DNA of 64,000 nt from Clostridia bacterium. GTDB lineage: Bacteria; Bacillota; Clostridia; Oscillospirales; Acutalibacteraceae. The stretch is from positions 187,262 to 251,261 of the forward strand of contig JAFQCH010000023.1 of NCBI GenBank assembly GCA_017416485.1, written 5' to 3'. The translations under genes and the position numbers were made by a program. The notes under the pieces were generated by a model that was given only the letters and a program-made list of their open reading frames with translations, was not told where the DNA came from and searched no databases. Within the stretch, counting starts at the first letter, position 1. Each line of letters starts with the position of its first letter. Below are positions 35,696 through 44,486 of the stretch, in pieces.

Positions 35696-36247
35696 CATCA
35701 CCACTCCCCCGCTGCAAATGAGAAATAAGATCAGAGCATACCGTTTCAGATATGTTCTGATCTTTGTTTTTATAACCGTATTTTTAAAATAGTTATAATA
35801 AAGATCGGAACTGAAAAAAACACTTTGAACGCATGCAGATAACTGTGCGATACAGTAAAAAACAGAAGGCAGAATGAAAAACAAAAAGAAAAAATGCAGA
35901 TTTTCTTGCTTTTGATGAAAGTAAGTTGCTATTAAAATTATACCAAGCAGAAAGCCGTATACAAACAAAAGAACAAACGTAAACGGTTTTCCGAGCATAC
36001 TGAATCCGTTTATAAAAAAAACAAGAGAAAACAGAAAATTACCAATAATGAAATATTGCACAAGGTTCTTAAAATTTTCAGTTGACGCTATCAGTGTGAT
36101 CACAGTATTGTCGCCGACATGTATTTTAATATAATAAATAACCGCAAATATCAAACCGGCGACGAAAACACTCAACAGGTAAAAAAAAGGCAAACTGTTT
36201 TTTAATTGCTCTTTTATCTGTTTCAGATCATATGTTTTATTGATCAT
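35669..36247 (-). CDS. SpoIIM-like (stage II sporulation protein M family) membrane protein
   Basis: This 192-residue protein has about five membrane helices. Segments such as FINGFSMLGKPFTFVLLFVYGFLLG and the proline before the next helix match the SpoIIM/DUF95 pattern. SpoIIM is part of the engulfment machinery that remodels peptidoglycan between mother cell and forespore. The start at 36247 gives a better spaced site than an ATG at 36259, whose AAAGG is only two bases away; both are possible. Its 3' end overlaps the Xer gene and contains that gene's likely terminator. Confidence 0.6.
   Translation of the reverse strand: MINKTYDLKQIKEQLKNSLPFFYLLSVFVAGLIFAVIYYIKIHVGDNTVITLIASTENFKNLVQYFIIGNFLFSLVFFINGFSMLGKPFTFVLLFVYGFLLGIILIATYFHQKQENLHFFFLFFILPSVFYCIAQLSACVQSVFFSSDLYYNYFKNTVIKTKIRTYLKRYALILFLICSGGVVMSIVAVIAV
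35727..35770 (+). terminator. terminator of the Xer gene inside the opposing coding sequence
   Basis: A 14-pair stem with one G-U pair (35727-35740 with 35751-35764) is followed by TGTTTTTA. It starts 32 bases after the Xer stop codon and lies wholly within the 3' part of the spoIIM-like gene. Confidence 0.75.
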
Positions 36248-36271
36248 TATTCTTTTCATACCTTTGATATG

Positions 36272-36670
36272 TTATTGCTTTAAATTTGCACCGATGATTC
36301 CGCCGGGCAGGCCGACAATAACAGAAAATACAAACAAAGCATAGCCGATACCCGTAATTTGTGCGGCATTGATTATAACCGTAATTAACATCACAACAAA
36401 AGTCAACAAAAAGGATGTCAGAATTCCGACAACAAGCCCTTTCATACTGCGGTTCGTATATGCAGCTATCAAAGATGCGATAAAGCTTGGTATCAATAAT
36501 GCAATAATAAAAAAATATTTTATGTTTTTCAAATCCATATTGCTGTTTGCTATGATAACGGCTGAAATGCAAGATAAAATTACAAACAACAAAAATCCGA
36601 TTGCGGTACTTGTCGCGATTTTACGAACGGAACGGTCTGAATTTGATTTGATTTTTCTTTCTTTTGACAT
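36272..36670 (-). CDS. TIGR04086/YrzE-family membrane protein
   Basis: This 132-residue protein has four membrane helices and a basic N-terminus. The C-terminal PGGIIGANL and its position directly after yajC match the YrzE/TIGR04086 family, which in Bacillus also neighbours the yajC homologue. Function is unknown. The ATG at 36670 has a GAGGTG site at the right distance, and that site lies inside a hairpin. A longer frame starting at 36820 overlaps yajC and is rejected. Confidence 0.75.
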   Translation of the reverse strand: MSKERKIKSNSDRSVRKIATSTAIGFLLFVILSCISAVIIANSNMDLKNIKYFFIIALLIPSFIASLIAAYTNRSMKGLVVGILTSFLLTFVVMLITVIINAAQITGIGYALFVFSVIVGLPGGIIGANLKQ

Positions 36671-36675
36671 ACAAA

Positions 36676-36702
36676 ACACCTCATACAATTTGTATGAGGT
36701 GT
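36676..36702 (-). promoter_or_regulatory. hairpin sequestering the ribosome binding site of the TIGR04086 gene
   Basis: A perfect 12-bp stem (36676-36687 with 36691-36702) with a three-base loop contains the GAGGTG site in its 3' arm on the minus strand. It is followed by TTTTG, so it may also act as a weak terminator of yajC. Confidence 0.6.
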
Positions 36703-36719
36703 CGGACAAATATATGCTC

Positions 36720-37187
36720 TTATTCTTCGGAAGAAGTGGTGGGTTCTTCAACAGGTTCGCCTTTTTTGCGGCGTTTGCCTTTCTTTCTTTCTTCCTTTTC
36801 AGCAGCCTGAGCAGCTTCAAGAGCTTTCTTTTCAGCTTCAGCTCTTTCGTTGCCGGTGTTGTTGGTCTGGATTGCCCAACGCATAAGCTTCATCTTAGTG
36901 CGGTCTGCACCGGTTTCAATAACAATGGAATCTTCCTTAACGGTAACGATTCTGCCCACAATGCCGCCGATGGTGGTGATTTCGTCACCAATCTGAACAG
37001 AATCGCGAAGCTGTTGTTCTTCTTTTTGTTTTTTCTTCTGGGGACGAATTGTCAGGAAATACATAGCAACAACCATAACGCCCATAAGAACAAACATCAT
37101 CACAGGACTTTGTTTTGCGGCTTCGCCGTCAGCGCCGGTAGCAGCAGTCTGGCCTAAGCCCATGCAGAGATTGTAAAGATCTAACAT
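36720..37187 (-). CDS. yajC: preprotein translocase subunit YajC
   Basis: This 155-residue protein has one N-terminal membrane helix (about 20-45) followed by RPQKKKQKEEQQ, the YajC hallmark, and the domain with GDEITTIGGIVG. It associates with SecDF and the Sec translocon. The Lys/Glu-rich C-terminal extension is longer than in E. coli YajC. The ATG at 37187 follows GGAGG; an upstream start at 37226 overlaps the promoter. Confidence 0.95.
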   Translation of the reverse strand: MLDLYNLCMGLGQTAATGADGEAAKQSPVMMFVLMGVMVVAMYFLTIRPQKKKQKEEQQLRDSVQIGDEITTIGGIVGRIVTVKEDSIVIETGADRTKMKLMRWAIQTNNTGNERAEAEKKALEAAQAAEKEERKKGKRRKKGEPVEEPTTSSEE

Positions 37188-37217
37188 TATTTTTCCTCCG
37201 TTTGTAAATTCCAAAAT

Positions 37218-37246
37218 ATTATACACGACTCAATCATAAAAAGCAA
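37218..37246 (-). promoter_or_regulatory. sigma-A promoter of yajC
   Basis: On the minus strand TTGCTT (37246-37241) and TATAAT (37223-37218) are 17 bp apart, just after the tgt gene. Confidence 0.65.
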
Positions 37247-37262
37247 GAGCAAATAATAAAAA

Positions 37263-38393
37263 TTATATGCGTTTGTCAAGAATTACGCGGTATTTTTGAT
37301 AAAACTCTTCAAAAGTACCGTTGTCAAGATTTTCACGTATTTTCTCCATAAGCGTATTATAGAAATAAAGATTGTGCATCACGCAAAGACGCATAGCAAG
37401 AATTTCTTTCGCCTTCATCAGATGACGAATATATGCTCTTGAGTGAGCGCGACAAACAGGGCAATCACATTCACTGTCAATCGGAGACATATCCTTTTCA
37501 TATTTTGCATTATTCAGATTGATTACACCGTTCCATGTAAACAGATGACCGTGGCGGGCATTTCTGGACGGCATAACACAGTCAAACAGATCCACTCCCC
37601 TGTGCACCGCTTCAAGAATATTAACAGGTGTTCCGACCCCCATCAGATAACGCGGTTTGTTAATCGGCATATAAGGCTCAACAGAAGAAATAACACGATA
37701 CATGTCTTCCGCCGGTTCACCTACAGCCAATCCGCCGATCGCATAACCATCAAGATCTAATTTTGCTATGTTGATCATATTCTGCACACGAAGGTCATCA
37801 AACACACAACCCTGGTTAATGCCGAACAACATCTGTTTTTTGTTGATTGTATCGCAAAGCGCATTCAGTCTTTCATGTTCATCTTTGCAGCGATACAGCC
37901 ATCGCTCTGTTCTTTCACAGGATTTTTTTGAATAATCATGTGTGGACGGATTTTCAACGCATTCATCAAAAGCCATAGCAATGGTGGAAGCAAGATTAGA
38001 CTGAATACGCATGCTTTCTTCCGGTCCCATAAAAATATATCTACCGTCTATGTGGGAATTAAAAGTAACGCCTTCTTCTTTTATTTTTCTCAATTTCGCA
38101 AGAGAGAAAACCTGAAATCCGCCACTGTCGGTAAGAATCGGTCCGTTCCAGCCGGTCAACCGGTGCAAACCACCCAATTCTTTGATTGTTTCATCCCCTG
38201 TTCTGACATGAAGATGATATGTATTGCAAAGCATGACCTGACAACGAATGGTTTCAAGATCAAAAGCCGACAACCCACCCTTGATAGCCGCTGCTGTTGC
38301 AACATTCATAAATCCGGGCAATTCAATTGTGCCGTGAACGGTTTCAAATCTGCCGCGTCTTGCATTTCCTTCTTTTTTTATTAAAGTATACAT
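37263..38393 (-). CDS. tgt: queuine/preQ1 tRNA-guanine transglycosylase
   Basis: This 376-residue TIM-barrel enzyme exchanges guanine 34 for preQ1 in tRNAs with GUN anticodons. The zinc site CDCPVCRAH near residue 310 with its distal histidine, the LTDSGGFQVFSL active-site segment and GGLAVGE are all present. It follows queA by 15 bp on the same strand, which groups two steps of queuosine synthesis. Confidence 0.97.
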   Translation of the reverse strand: MYTLIKKEGNARRGRFETVHGTIELPGFMNVATAAAIKGGLSAFDLETIRCQVMLCNTYHLHVRTGDETIKELGGLHRLTGWNGPILTDSGGFQVFSLAKLRKIKEEGVTFNSHIDGRYIFMGPEESMRIQSNLASTIAMAFDECVENPSTHDYSKKSCERTERWLYRCKDEHERLNALCDTINKKQMLFGINQGCVFDDLRVQNMINIAKLDLDGYAIGGLAVGEPAEDMYRVISSVEPYMPINKPRYLMGVGTPVNILEAVHRGVDLFDCVMPSRNARHGHLFTWNGVINLNNAKYEKDMSPIDSECDCPVCRAHSRAYIRHLMKAKEILAMRLCVMHNLYFYNTLMEKIRENLDNGTFEEFYQKYRVILDKRI

Positions 38394-38408
38394 TTTATTA
38401 TTAACCTC

Positions 38409-39446
38409 TTAAATGGAATCAGAAATATAGCAAACATCACCGAATGAGAAGAATCTGTATCGTTCTTCAATTGCGGTTTTGTAGGCACTAAGGGCATTTT
38501 CTCTGCCACAAAAAGCAGAAACGAGCATAATCAGCGTGCTTTCAGGCAGATGAAAATTGGTGATCAAGGAATCAATGCACTTAAACTTGTAGCCGGGATA
38601 AATGAAGATGTTTGTTTTATCGGAACAAGGATGAAGATATCCGTTTTCATCCGCACAGGATTCCAATGTTCGCGTGCAGGTTGTGCCGACTGCAATTACC
38701 TTGCCACCGTTCTTCTTGCAGTCATTGATTTTTTCTGCTGCTTCTTCACTGATGGAAAAGTGTTCATAATGCATTTCGTGATCTTCAATATTTTCTGCCT
38801 TAACAGGGCGGAATGTGCCGATGCCGACATGCAAGGTTATGTATGCAACAGAAACGCCTTTATCGGCAATTTTCTGCAATAATTCGGGGGTGAAGTGCAA
38901 ACCGGCTGTTGGTGCTGCGGCAGAGCCTTTTTCTTTGGCATATACGGTCTGATACCGTTCTGCATCATTAAGCTTTTCGTGAATATAATGCGGCAGGGGC
39001 ATTTCGCCGATTCTGTCTAACACGGCATAAAAACTGTTGCCTTCGTAACCGAATTTTGCAACACGATTGCCGTTGTCAAGCACATCAATAACATCACAGC
39101 TCAAAAGTCCGTCACCAAAGGTAAATGATGTACCTGCTTTTGCTTTTTTACCCGGTCCTGTTATAACCTCCCATGTATCGTTGCCCATATTGTGCAGTAA
39201 CAGAAATTCAACAATTGCGCCGGTATCCGTGCGGGTTCCGTAAATTCTGGCAGGCAGAACGCGGGAGTTGTTGAGCACAAGGCAATCACCGGGGTTGAGA
39301 TACTCAATAATATCATAAAAATGCTTGTGTTCCAATTGTTGCGAATGTTTGCCGATCACAAGCATGCGGGATGTATCACGTTTTTCAAGCGGAACCTGCG
39401 CAATAAGTTCCTCGGGAAGATCAAAATAGAAATCTGATTTTTTCAT
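38409..39446 (-). CDS. queA: S-adenosylmethionine:tRNA ribosyltransferase-isomerase
   Basis: This 345-residue enzyme transfers and rearranges the ribosyl moiety of SAM onto preQ1-tRNA, forming epoxyqueuosine after Tgt has acted. LVLNNSRVLPARI, AAPTAGLHFT and the C-terminal NFHLPESTLIMLVSAF are signature stretches. It heads the queA-tgt unit. The ribosome binding site is weak. No preQ1 riboswitch is visible upstream. Confidence 0.97.
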   Translation of the reverse strand: MKKSDFYFDLPEELIAQVPLEKRDTSRMLVIGKHSQQLEHKHFYDIIEYLNPGDCLVLNNSRVLPARIYGTRTDTGAIVEFLLLHNMGNDTWEVITGPGKKAKAGTSFTFGDGLLSCDVIDVLDNGNRVAKFGYEGNSFYAVLDRIGEMPLPHYIHEKLNDAERYQTVYAKEKGSAAAPTAGLHFTPELLQKIADKGVSVAYITLHVGIGTFRPVKAENIEDHEMHYEHFSISEEAAEKINDCKKNGGKVIAVGTTCTRTLESCADENGYLHPCSDKTNIFIYPGYKFKCIDSLITNFHLPESTLIMLVSAFCGRENALSAYKTAIEERYRFFSFGDVCYISDSI

Positions 39447-39470
39447 TTTAATACCAACTTAAAAAAAAGA

Positions 39471-39499
39471 TTGACATACCGCTTTTGCGGTGTTAAAAT
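39471..39499 (+). promoter_or_regulatory. sigma-A promoter of asd-dapA with dyad in the spacer
   Basis: TTGACA (39471-39476) and TAAAAT (39494-39499) are 17 bp apart. The spacer holds a perfect small dyad, ACCGC (39478-39482) and GCGGT (39487-39491) around TTTT, which could be an operator. Confidence 0.65.
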
Positions 39500-39560
39500 A
39501 CATTATACTTTTTTTCCCTGCTTTTTACAACAGGAATTTTGCATTTTGGGAGGAATATTT

Positions 39561-40655
39561 GTGGATAAGAAGTATAAAGTCGGTATAATCGGCGCAACCG
39601 GTATGGTCGGACAGCGTTTTATTTCGCTTTTGCACGATCATCCGTGGTTTGAAATCAAAGTTCTGGCAGCAAGTGCACGCTCTGCCGGCAAAACTTATGA
39701 AGAAGCCCTTGGCGGAAGATGGGTCATGACCACTTCCCTGCCCGAAAATGTCAAGAATCTGACCGTTCTTGATGCACAGGCAGATATGGAAAAAATCGCT
39801 TCTCTTGTTGACTTTGTTTTCTGTGCAGTTGATATGAAGAAAGATGAAATCAGAGCATTGGAAGATGCTTATGCAAAACTCGAATGCCCCGTTATTTCCA
39901 ACAACAGTGCACATCGTTTCACTGCTGATGTTCCGATGATCATTCCCGAACTCAACTATGATCATGCAAAGGTCATTGAAGATCAGAAAAAAAGACTCGG
40001 CACCAAGAGAGGGTTTGTTGCCGTTAAGTCTAACTGCTCCTTGCAGAGTTATGTTCCCGCACTGTATCCGCTGGATGAAAAATTCGGCGTGGATGATGTG
40101 CTCGTTTGTACCTATCAGGCAATTTCGGGTGCCGGTAAGACATTCGACCGTTGGCCTGAAATGATCGATAATGTCATTCCCTACATCGGCGGCGAAGAAG
40201 AAAAGAGTGAGCAGGAACCCCTTAAGATTTGGGGTAAGGTTGAAAACGGTGAAATCGTTCCCGCTACTTCTCCGAAGTTCACTGCACAATGCCTTCGTGT
40301 TCCTGTTTCCGACGGCCACATGGCTGCTGTTTTTGTTCGATTCAAGAACAAACCCTCCAAGGAAGAAATCATCGCTGTTTGGGATAATTTTGCTTCTGTT
40401 CCGCAGGAACTCCGGCTTCCCCATGCTCCGAAGAAATTCCTTAACTACTTCACGGAAGACAATATGCCGCAGACCAAACTGCAGAGAGATCTCGAAGGCG
40501 GTATGGCAGTTTCCGTCGGCAGACTTCGTGAAGATAGCCAGTATGATTATAAGTTCGTTTGTCTTTCCCATAACACCCTTCGCGGTGCCGCAGGCGGCGG
40601 TGTGCTTCTTGCAGAACTGCTTTGCGCACAGGGATACATCGAACCTGTAAAATAA
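39561..40655 (+). CDS. asd: aspartate-semialdehyde dehydrogenase
   Basis: This 364-residue enzyme reduces aspartyl phosphate to aspartate semialdehyde, the branch point for lysine/diaminopimelate, threonine and methionine. The Rossmann motif GIIGATGMVGQRF opens it and the catalytic cysteine lies in KSNCSLQSY. The sequence is of the longer, fungal/archaeal-like Asd subgroup found in many Clostridia. A GTG start at 39561 follows GGGAGG; an upstream frame start at 39471 is within the promoter. dapA follows after 18 bp. Confidence 0.95.
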   Translation: MDKKYKVGIIGATGMVGQRFISLLHDHPWFEIKVLAASARSAGKTYEEALGGRWVMTTSLPENVKNLTVLDAQADMEKIASLVDFVFCAVDMKKDEIRALEDAYAKLECPVISNNSAHRFTADVPMIIPELNYDHAKVIEDQKKRLGTKRGFVAVKSNCSLQSYVPALYPLDEKFGVDDVLVCTYQAISGAGKTFDRWPEMIDNVIPYIGGEEEKSEQEPLKIWGKVENGEIVPATSPKFTAQCLRVPVSDGHMAAVFVRFKNKPSKEEIIAVWDNFASVPQELRLPHAPKKFLNYFTEDNMPQTKLQRDLEGGMAVSVGRLREDSQYDYKFVCLSHNTLRGAAGGGVLLAELLCAQGYIEPVK

Positions 40656-40673
40656 AAATTTGGAGTGTCTTTT

Positions 40674-41564
40674 TTGAAAGAAATGCTCTTTGAGGGATCG
40701 GCATGTGCACTCGTTACACCGTTCAGTGCCGACACAAAGGATGTTGATCTTTCAAAATTACAGGAACTTGGCGAGTTTCAGCTCCGAAACGGTACACAGG
40801 CACTTGTTGTCTGCGGTACTACGGGCGAAGCGGCAACGTTGACTTACGAGGAGCGTTGTGCGTGCATTCGCGCTGTGGTTGAAACTGCAAACAAAAAAAT
40901 CCCGGTTGTTGCCGGGACGGGTTCAAACAACACGGAAACGGCTGTTCGCTTATCCAACGAAGCCGAAAAAGAGGGAGTTGACGGCTTGTTGATCGTCACT
41001 CCCTTTTATAATAAAGCATCGCAGGATGGTATTATTGCACATTATGAATACATCGCACAAAGAGTTTCCCGCCCGATCATTGTTTATAATGTACCGTCCC
41101 GCACGGGGGTTGACATCAAACCGCAAACCTATGCGGAACTTGCAAAAATCAATCGGATTGTCGGCATAAAAGAAGCAAACGGGAATATTTCTTCCATTGC
41201 AGAAACAATTGCTGTCTGCAAAGAAAATATTGCAATTTACAGCGGTAATGACGATCAGACCATACCGATTATGGCACTCGGAGGCAAAGGGATTATATCG
41301 GTTTCGGCCAATGTGATACCGCGCACAATGCGAAGTCTGGTTGATCTTTGCAAAAATGAAAAATACAAACGCGCTGCCGATTTGCAAAAAGAAATAACAA
41401 TGCTGGAAAAGGCTTTGTTTGCAGATGTGAATCCGATTCCCGTTAAAGAGTTGCTGGCACTTTGTGGATTTTGCGAAAATGAGGTTCGTTTACCTTTAAC
41501 AAACAACGCAACAATCAGAAATCTGCTCTCTGAATTTGTGCCAATGATACCGAAAATACGATAA
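40674..41564 (+). CDS. dapA: 4-hydroxy-tetrahydrodipicolinate synthase
   Basis: This 296-residue TIM-barrel aldolase condenses aspartate semialdehyde with pyruvate, the first step of the diaminopimelate branch, using the product of asd upstream. The Schiff-base lysine lies in VGIKEANGN, the catalytic tyrosine in VYNVPSRTG, and the CGTTGEAATL loop is intact. The best-spaced site (GGAG at 40662) points to a TTG start at 40674; a GTG at 40665 and an ATG at 40683 are alternatives in the same frame. Confidence 0.94.
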   Translation: MKEMLFEGSACALVTPFSADTKDVDLSKLQELGEFQLRNGTQALVVCGTTGEAATLTYEERCACIRAVVETANKKIPVVAGTGSNNTETAVRLSNEAEKEGVDGLLIVTPFYNKASQDGIIAHYEYIAQRVSRPIIVYNVPSRTGVDIKPQTYAELAKINRIVGIKEANGNISSIAETIAVCKENIAIYSGNDDQTIPIMALGGKGIISVSANVIPRTMRSLVDLCKNEKYKRAADLQKEITMLEKALFADVNPIPVKELLALCGFCENEVRLPLTNNATIRNLLSEFVPMIPKIR

Positions 41565-41568
41565 AACA

Positions 41569-41597
41569 CAGCCCGCTGTCAGTGAAACAGCGGGCTG
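41569..41597. terminator. bidirectional terminator between dapA and pckG
   Basis: A perfect 11-bp GC-rich stem (41569-41579 with 41587-41597) has a seven-base loop and lies between convergent genes. Confidence 0.85.
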
Positions 41598-41604
41598 AAA
41601 TTCT

Positions 41605-43386
41605 TTATTTCTGAAGATTGTCTTTGAGGGTCTGGAATTCTTTCAGAAGGTCAGCGGGCATCTTATTACCGAACTTTGCATAGAGTTCTTCAATGCCGGG
41701 AACTTCGTCTGCCCAAAGAGCATTATCAACAGTCAGGATGCTTTCGAGAGTTTCAAGAGAAACTTCATCTTCAATGCCGGACAGGTCAATGTCCTTTGCA
41801 AACGGAACATAACCGATGGCGGTTTCCTGCGCATCGACCTTACCGTCACAACGATCAAGAATCCAATTGAGGACTCTGAGGTTGTCACCGAAACCGGGCC
41901 AGAGGAAGTTGCCTTCGTCGTCCTTGCGGAACCAGTTGACATTGAAGATCTTGGGAGCTTTGTCGGCATCAAGAGTCTTGCCGATGTCAAGCCAATGCTG
42001 CCAGTAATCAGCCATGTTGTAGCCGCAGAACGGAAGCATAGCCATGGGGTCACGACGGACAACACCGACAGCGCCGGTAGCAGCGGCGGTGGTTTCGGAA
42101 GCCATGATGGAGCCAACGAATACGCCGTTGTTCCAGTCGCGGGACTGATAAACCAGCGGAGCAAGTTTTGCACGTCTGCCGCCGAATACGATAGCGGAGA
42201 TCGGCACACCCTGCGGATTCTCAAATTCACTGCTCAGGCACGGGCAGTTTACAGCGGGAGCAGTGAAACGGCTGTTGGGATGTGCGCCCTTTTCGGTGCT
42301 TTCTTTGCCGTTCCAGGCATTGCCCTTCCATTCGAGTGCATTTTCGGGCGGATTCTTGTCAAGACCTTCCCACCATACGGTGTTGTTGTCAAGATTCAAT
42401 GCAACGTTGGTGAAAATAGTGCCCTGCTTGGTGGAAGCGAGTGCATTGGGATTGGATTTGACATTGGTGCCGGGGGCAACGCCGAAAAAGCCGTTTTCGG
42501 GGTTAATAGCATAGAGTCTGCCGTCTTCCCCTTTGCGGATCCAGGAAATGTCGTCACCTACACACCATACTTTGTAACCCTGGGCAAGATAGCCTTCGGG
42601 AGGAATGAGCATGGCAAGGTTAGTTTTGCCGCAAGCGGACGGGAACGCAGCGCAGATATAGCGAACTTCGCCCTTTGGATTCTGAACGCCGAGAATGAGC
42701 ATGTGTTCAGCCTGCCAGCCTTCTTTCCAGCCCTGGTAAGAAGCGATACGAAGTGCAAAGCACTTTTTGCCGAGCAAAACATTTCCGCCGTAACCCGAGT
42801 TAACAGAGATAATGGTGTTGTCCTGCGGGAACTGGCAGATGTAGCGTTTTTCTTCATCGATCTGGCAACGGCTGTGGAAACCTCTTACCCAATCTTCGCT
42901 GTCGCCAAGAACATCAAGAACAGCCTTGCCTACTCTGGTCATGATGACCATGTTGAGAACAACGTAAATGCTGTCTGTCAGTTCAATACCGACTTTGGAG
43001 AAACGGGAGCCGATGGGGCCCATGGAATAAGGAATAACATACATGGTTCTGCCGATGTAGCTGTTGCGGGCAATATCGTAAAGCATTTTGTAGCATTCAT
43101 CGGGATCCATCCAGTTATTGGTGGGGCCTGCTTCTTCTTTTGTTTTGGTGCAGATGAATGTTCTGTGTTCAACACGTGCAACGTCATTAACTGCGGTTCT
43201 GTGAAGATAGCAATCCGGCAGAAGGTCTTCATTGAGTTTTGTCAGTTCGCCGCTTGCACAAGCCTGTGCACGAAGTTCTTCAATTTGTTCTTTGCTGCCG
43301 TCGATCCAGACAATATTGTCGGGTTTGACAAGTTTGACTTTGTCGTCGATCCATTCAAGGACCGATTTGTTGGTGGTTAATGCCAT
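41605..43386 (-). CDS. pckG: GTP-dependent phosphoenolpyruvate carboxykinase
   Basis: This 593-residue enzyme interconverts oxaloacetate and phosphoenolpyruvate with GTP. The active-site cysteine and P-loop are in FPSACGKTNLAML near residue 250, and the N-terminal half has YVIPYSMGP and SVNSGYGGN typical of the GTP class rather than the ATP class. In fermenters this enzyme often runs towards oxaloacetate, fixing CO2; the direction here is inferred. It is a single-gene unit with a promoter, a GGAG site and favoured codons suggestive of high expression. Confidence 0.97.
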   Translation of the reverse strand: MALTTNKSVLEWIDDKVKLVKPDNIVWIDGSKEQIEELRAQACASGELTKLNEDLLPDCYLHRTAVNDVARVEHRTFICTKTKEEAGPTNNWMDPDECYKMLYDIARNSYIGRTMYVIPYSMGPIGSRFSKVGIELTDSIYVVLNMVIMTRVGKAVLDVLGDSEDWVRGFHSRCQIDEEKRYICQFPQDNTIISVNSGYGGNVLLGKKCFALRIASYQGWKEGWQAEHMLILGVQNPKGEVRYICAAFPSACGKTNLAMLIPPEGYLAQGYKVWCVGDDISWIRKGEDGRLYAINPENGFFGVAPGTNVKSNPNALASTKQGTIFTNVALNLDNNTVWWEGLDKNPPENALEWKGNAWNGKESTEKGAHPNSRFTAPAVNCPCLSSEFENPQGVPISAIVFGGRRAKLAPLVYQSRDWNNGVFVGSIMASETTAAATGAVGVVRRDPMAMLPFCGYNMADYWQHWLDIGKTLDADKAPKIFNVNWFRKDDEGNFLWPGFGDNLRVLNWILDRCDGKVDAQETAIGYVPFAKDIDLSGIEDEVSLETLESILTVDNALWADEVPGIEELYAKFGNKMPADLLKEFQTLKDNLQK

Positions 43387-43424
43387 TCAAATTTCTCCTT
43401 TATCAAGATAAATATTTTCAATTC

Positions 43425-43454
43425 AATATACCATAATTTACCTGCTTTTGTCAA
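43425..43454 (-). promoter_or_regulatory. sigma-A promoter of pckG
   Basis: On the minus strand TTGACA (43454-43449) and TATATT (43430-43425) are 18 bp apart; the -35 box touches the end of tsaD. Confidence 0.6.
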
Positions 43455-44486
43455 TCACTGAAGCGGTAAAATTGTGTCAATATTATCAATTTCGCAAGTT
43501 GCCTTCGCATTCAATGTTAAATCAGCCAGATGCCCTGCCTGATATTCATAAAATGCTTGCGCACCGACCATAGCCGCATTATCACCGCACAGATTCAGGC
43601 TCGGATAAAACAATTGTACACCTTTTTTATCGCACAGTTTTTGCATTTCACGGCGCAGAACGGAATTTGCTGAAACACCGCCAGCCAATACCAATTTTTC
43701 AAATCCGAATTCATCAAGCGCCATTTCGGTTCTTTGGGTCAGGCAGTGCACAACCGCATGGAGATATGATGCCGATAAATCTTTTATATTAACATTTTCC
43801 CCTTTTTGCTGTGCATTATGAAGCAGATTGATAACACTTGTTTTCAAGCCCGAAAATGAGCAATCGTAAGGGGAATTATCCACTTTCGGATTCGGAAAAG
43901 CAAAAGCCTTTTCATTGCCGCCGACGGCTTCTTTGTCCATATGCAAGCCACCGGGATACGGCAATCCCATGGCGCGGGCAGCTTTGTCAAGTGCCTCCCC
44001 GGCCGCATCGTCACGCGTGGCGCCGATGATTTGAAAATCAGTATAGTCATTCACTTTGACAAAGGATGTATGTCCGCCCGAAACCACCAAGGCAAGAAAC
44101 GGTGGTTTTAATTGAGGGTGACAAACATAGTTTGCGGCAATGTGCGAACGAAGATGATGAACGGGTATCAACGGCTTGTCGGCAGAAAATGCCAATCCTT
44201 TTGCAAAATTGACACCGACCAGCAATGCACCGATAAGCCCGGGGCAAGCGGTCACTGCAATTGCATCAATGTCTTTTAATTCTGTTTTTGCTTCTTCCAG
44301 TGCAGAAGTAACAACCTGTGAAATCGCTTCGCAATGTCTGCGTGAAGCAATTTCAGGCACAACACCGCCGTACAATTTATGTTCTTCAACCTGGGATGCC
44401 ACAATATCTGCCAGTACCGTTCTGCCGTCTTCCACAACAGCGGCGGCAGTTTCATCACAGGATGATTCAATGCTTAATATTTTCAT
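43455..44486 (-). CDS. tsaD: tRNA N6-adenosine threonylcarbamoyltransferase
   Basis: This 343-residue ASKHA-fold protein transfers the threonylcarbamoyl group to A37 of tRNAs reading ANN codons. The metal-binding HHLRSHIAAN, SGGHTSFV and the C-terminal GDNAAMVGAQA are family signatures. It overlaps rimI by four bases. The partner genes tsaB and tsaE, often in this neighbourhood, are not in the window. Confidence 0.97.
   Translation of the reverse strand: MKILSIESSCDETAAAVVEDGRTVLADIVASQVEEHKLYGGVVPEIASRRHCEAISQVVTSALEEAKTELKDIDAIAVTACPGLIGALLVGVNFAKGLAFSADKPLIPVHHLRSHIAANYVCHPQLKPPFLALVVSGGHTSFVKVNDYTDFQIIGATRDDAAGEALDKAARAMGLPYPGGLHMDKEAVGGNEKAFAFPNPKVDNSPYDCSFSGLKTSVINLLHNAQQKGENVNIKDLSASYLHAVVHCLTQRTEMALDEFGFEKLVLAGGVSANSVLRREMQKLCDKKGVQLFYPSLNLCGDNAAMVGAQAFYEYQAGHLADLTLNAKATCEIDNIDTILPLQ

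Noticed and set aside
36671..36820. N-terminal extension of the TIGR04086 membrane protein gene to 36820
   Set aside because: It would overlap yajC on the same strand, run through the hairpin and give a Lys/Arg-rich leader that is the yajC C-terminal region in another frame; the start at 36670 has a proper site.
39447..39560. preQ1 or lysine riboswitch between queA and asd
   Set aside because: The leader of asd is only about 55 nt after its promoter and that of queA is shorter; neither has the folds of those riboswitches.
41995..43380. A 461-codon open frame on the plus strand
   Set aside because: It is exactly antisense to pckG, whose protein is unmistakable, has no ribosome binding site of its own, and has the Cys/Phe/Ile-biased composition of a shadow frame. 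Such long shadows come from the codon bias of highly expressed genes.
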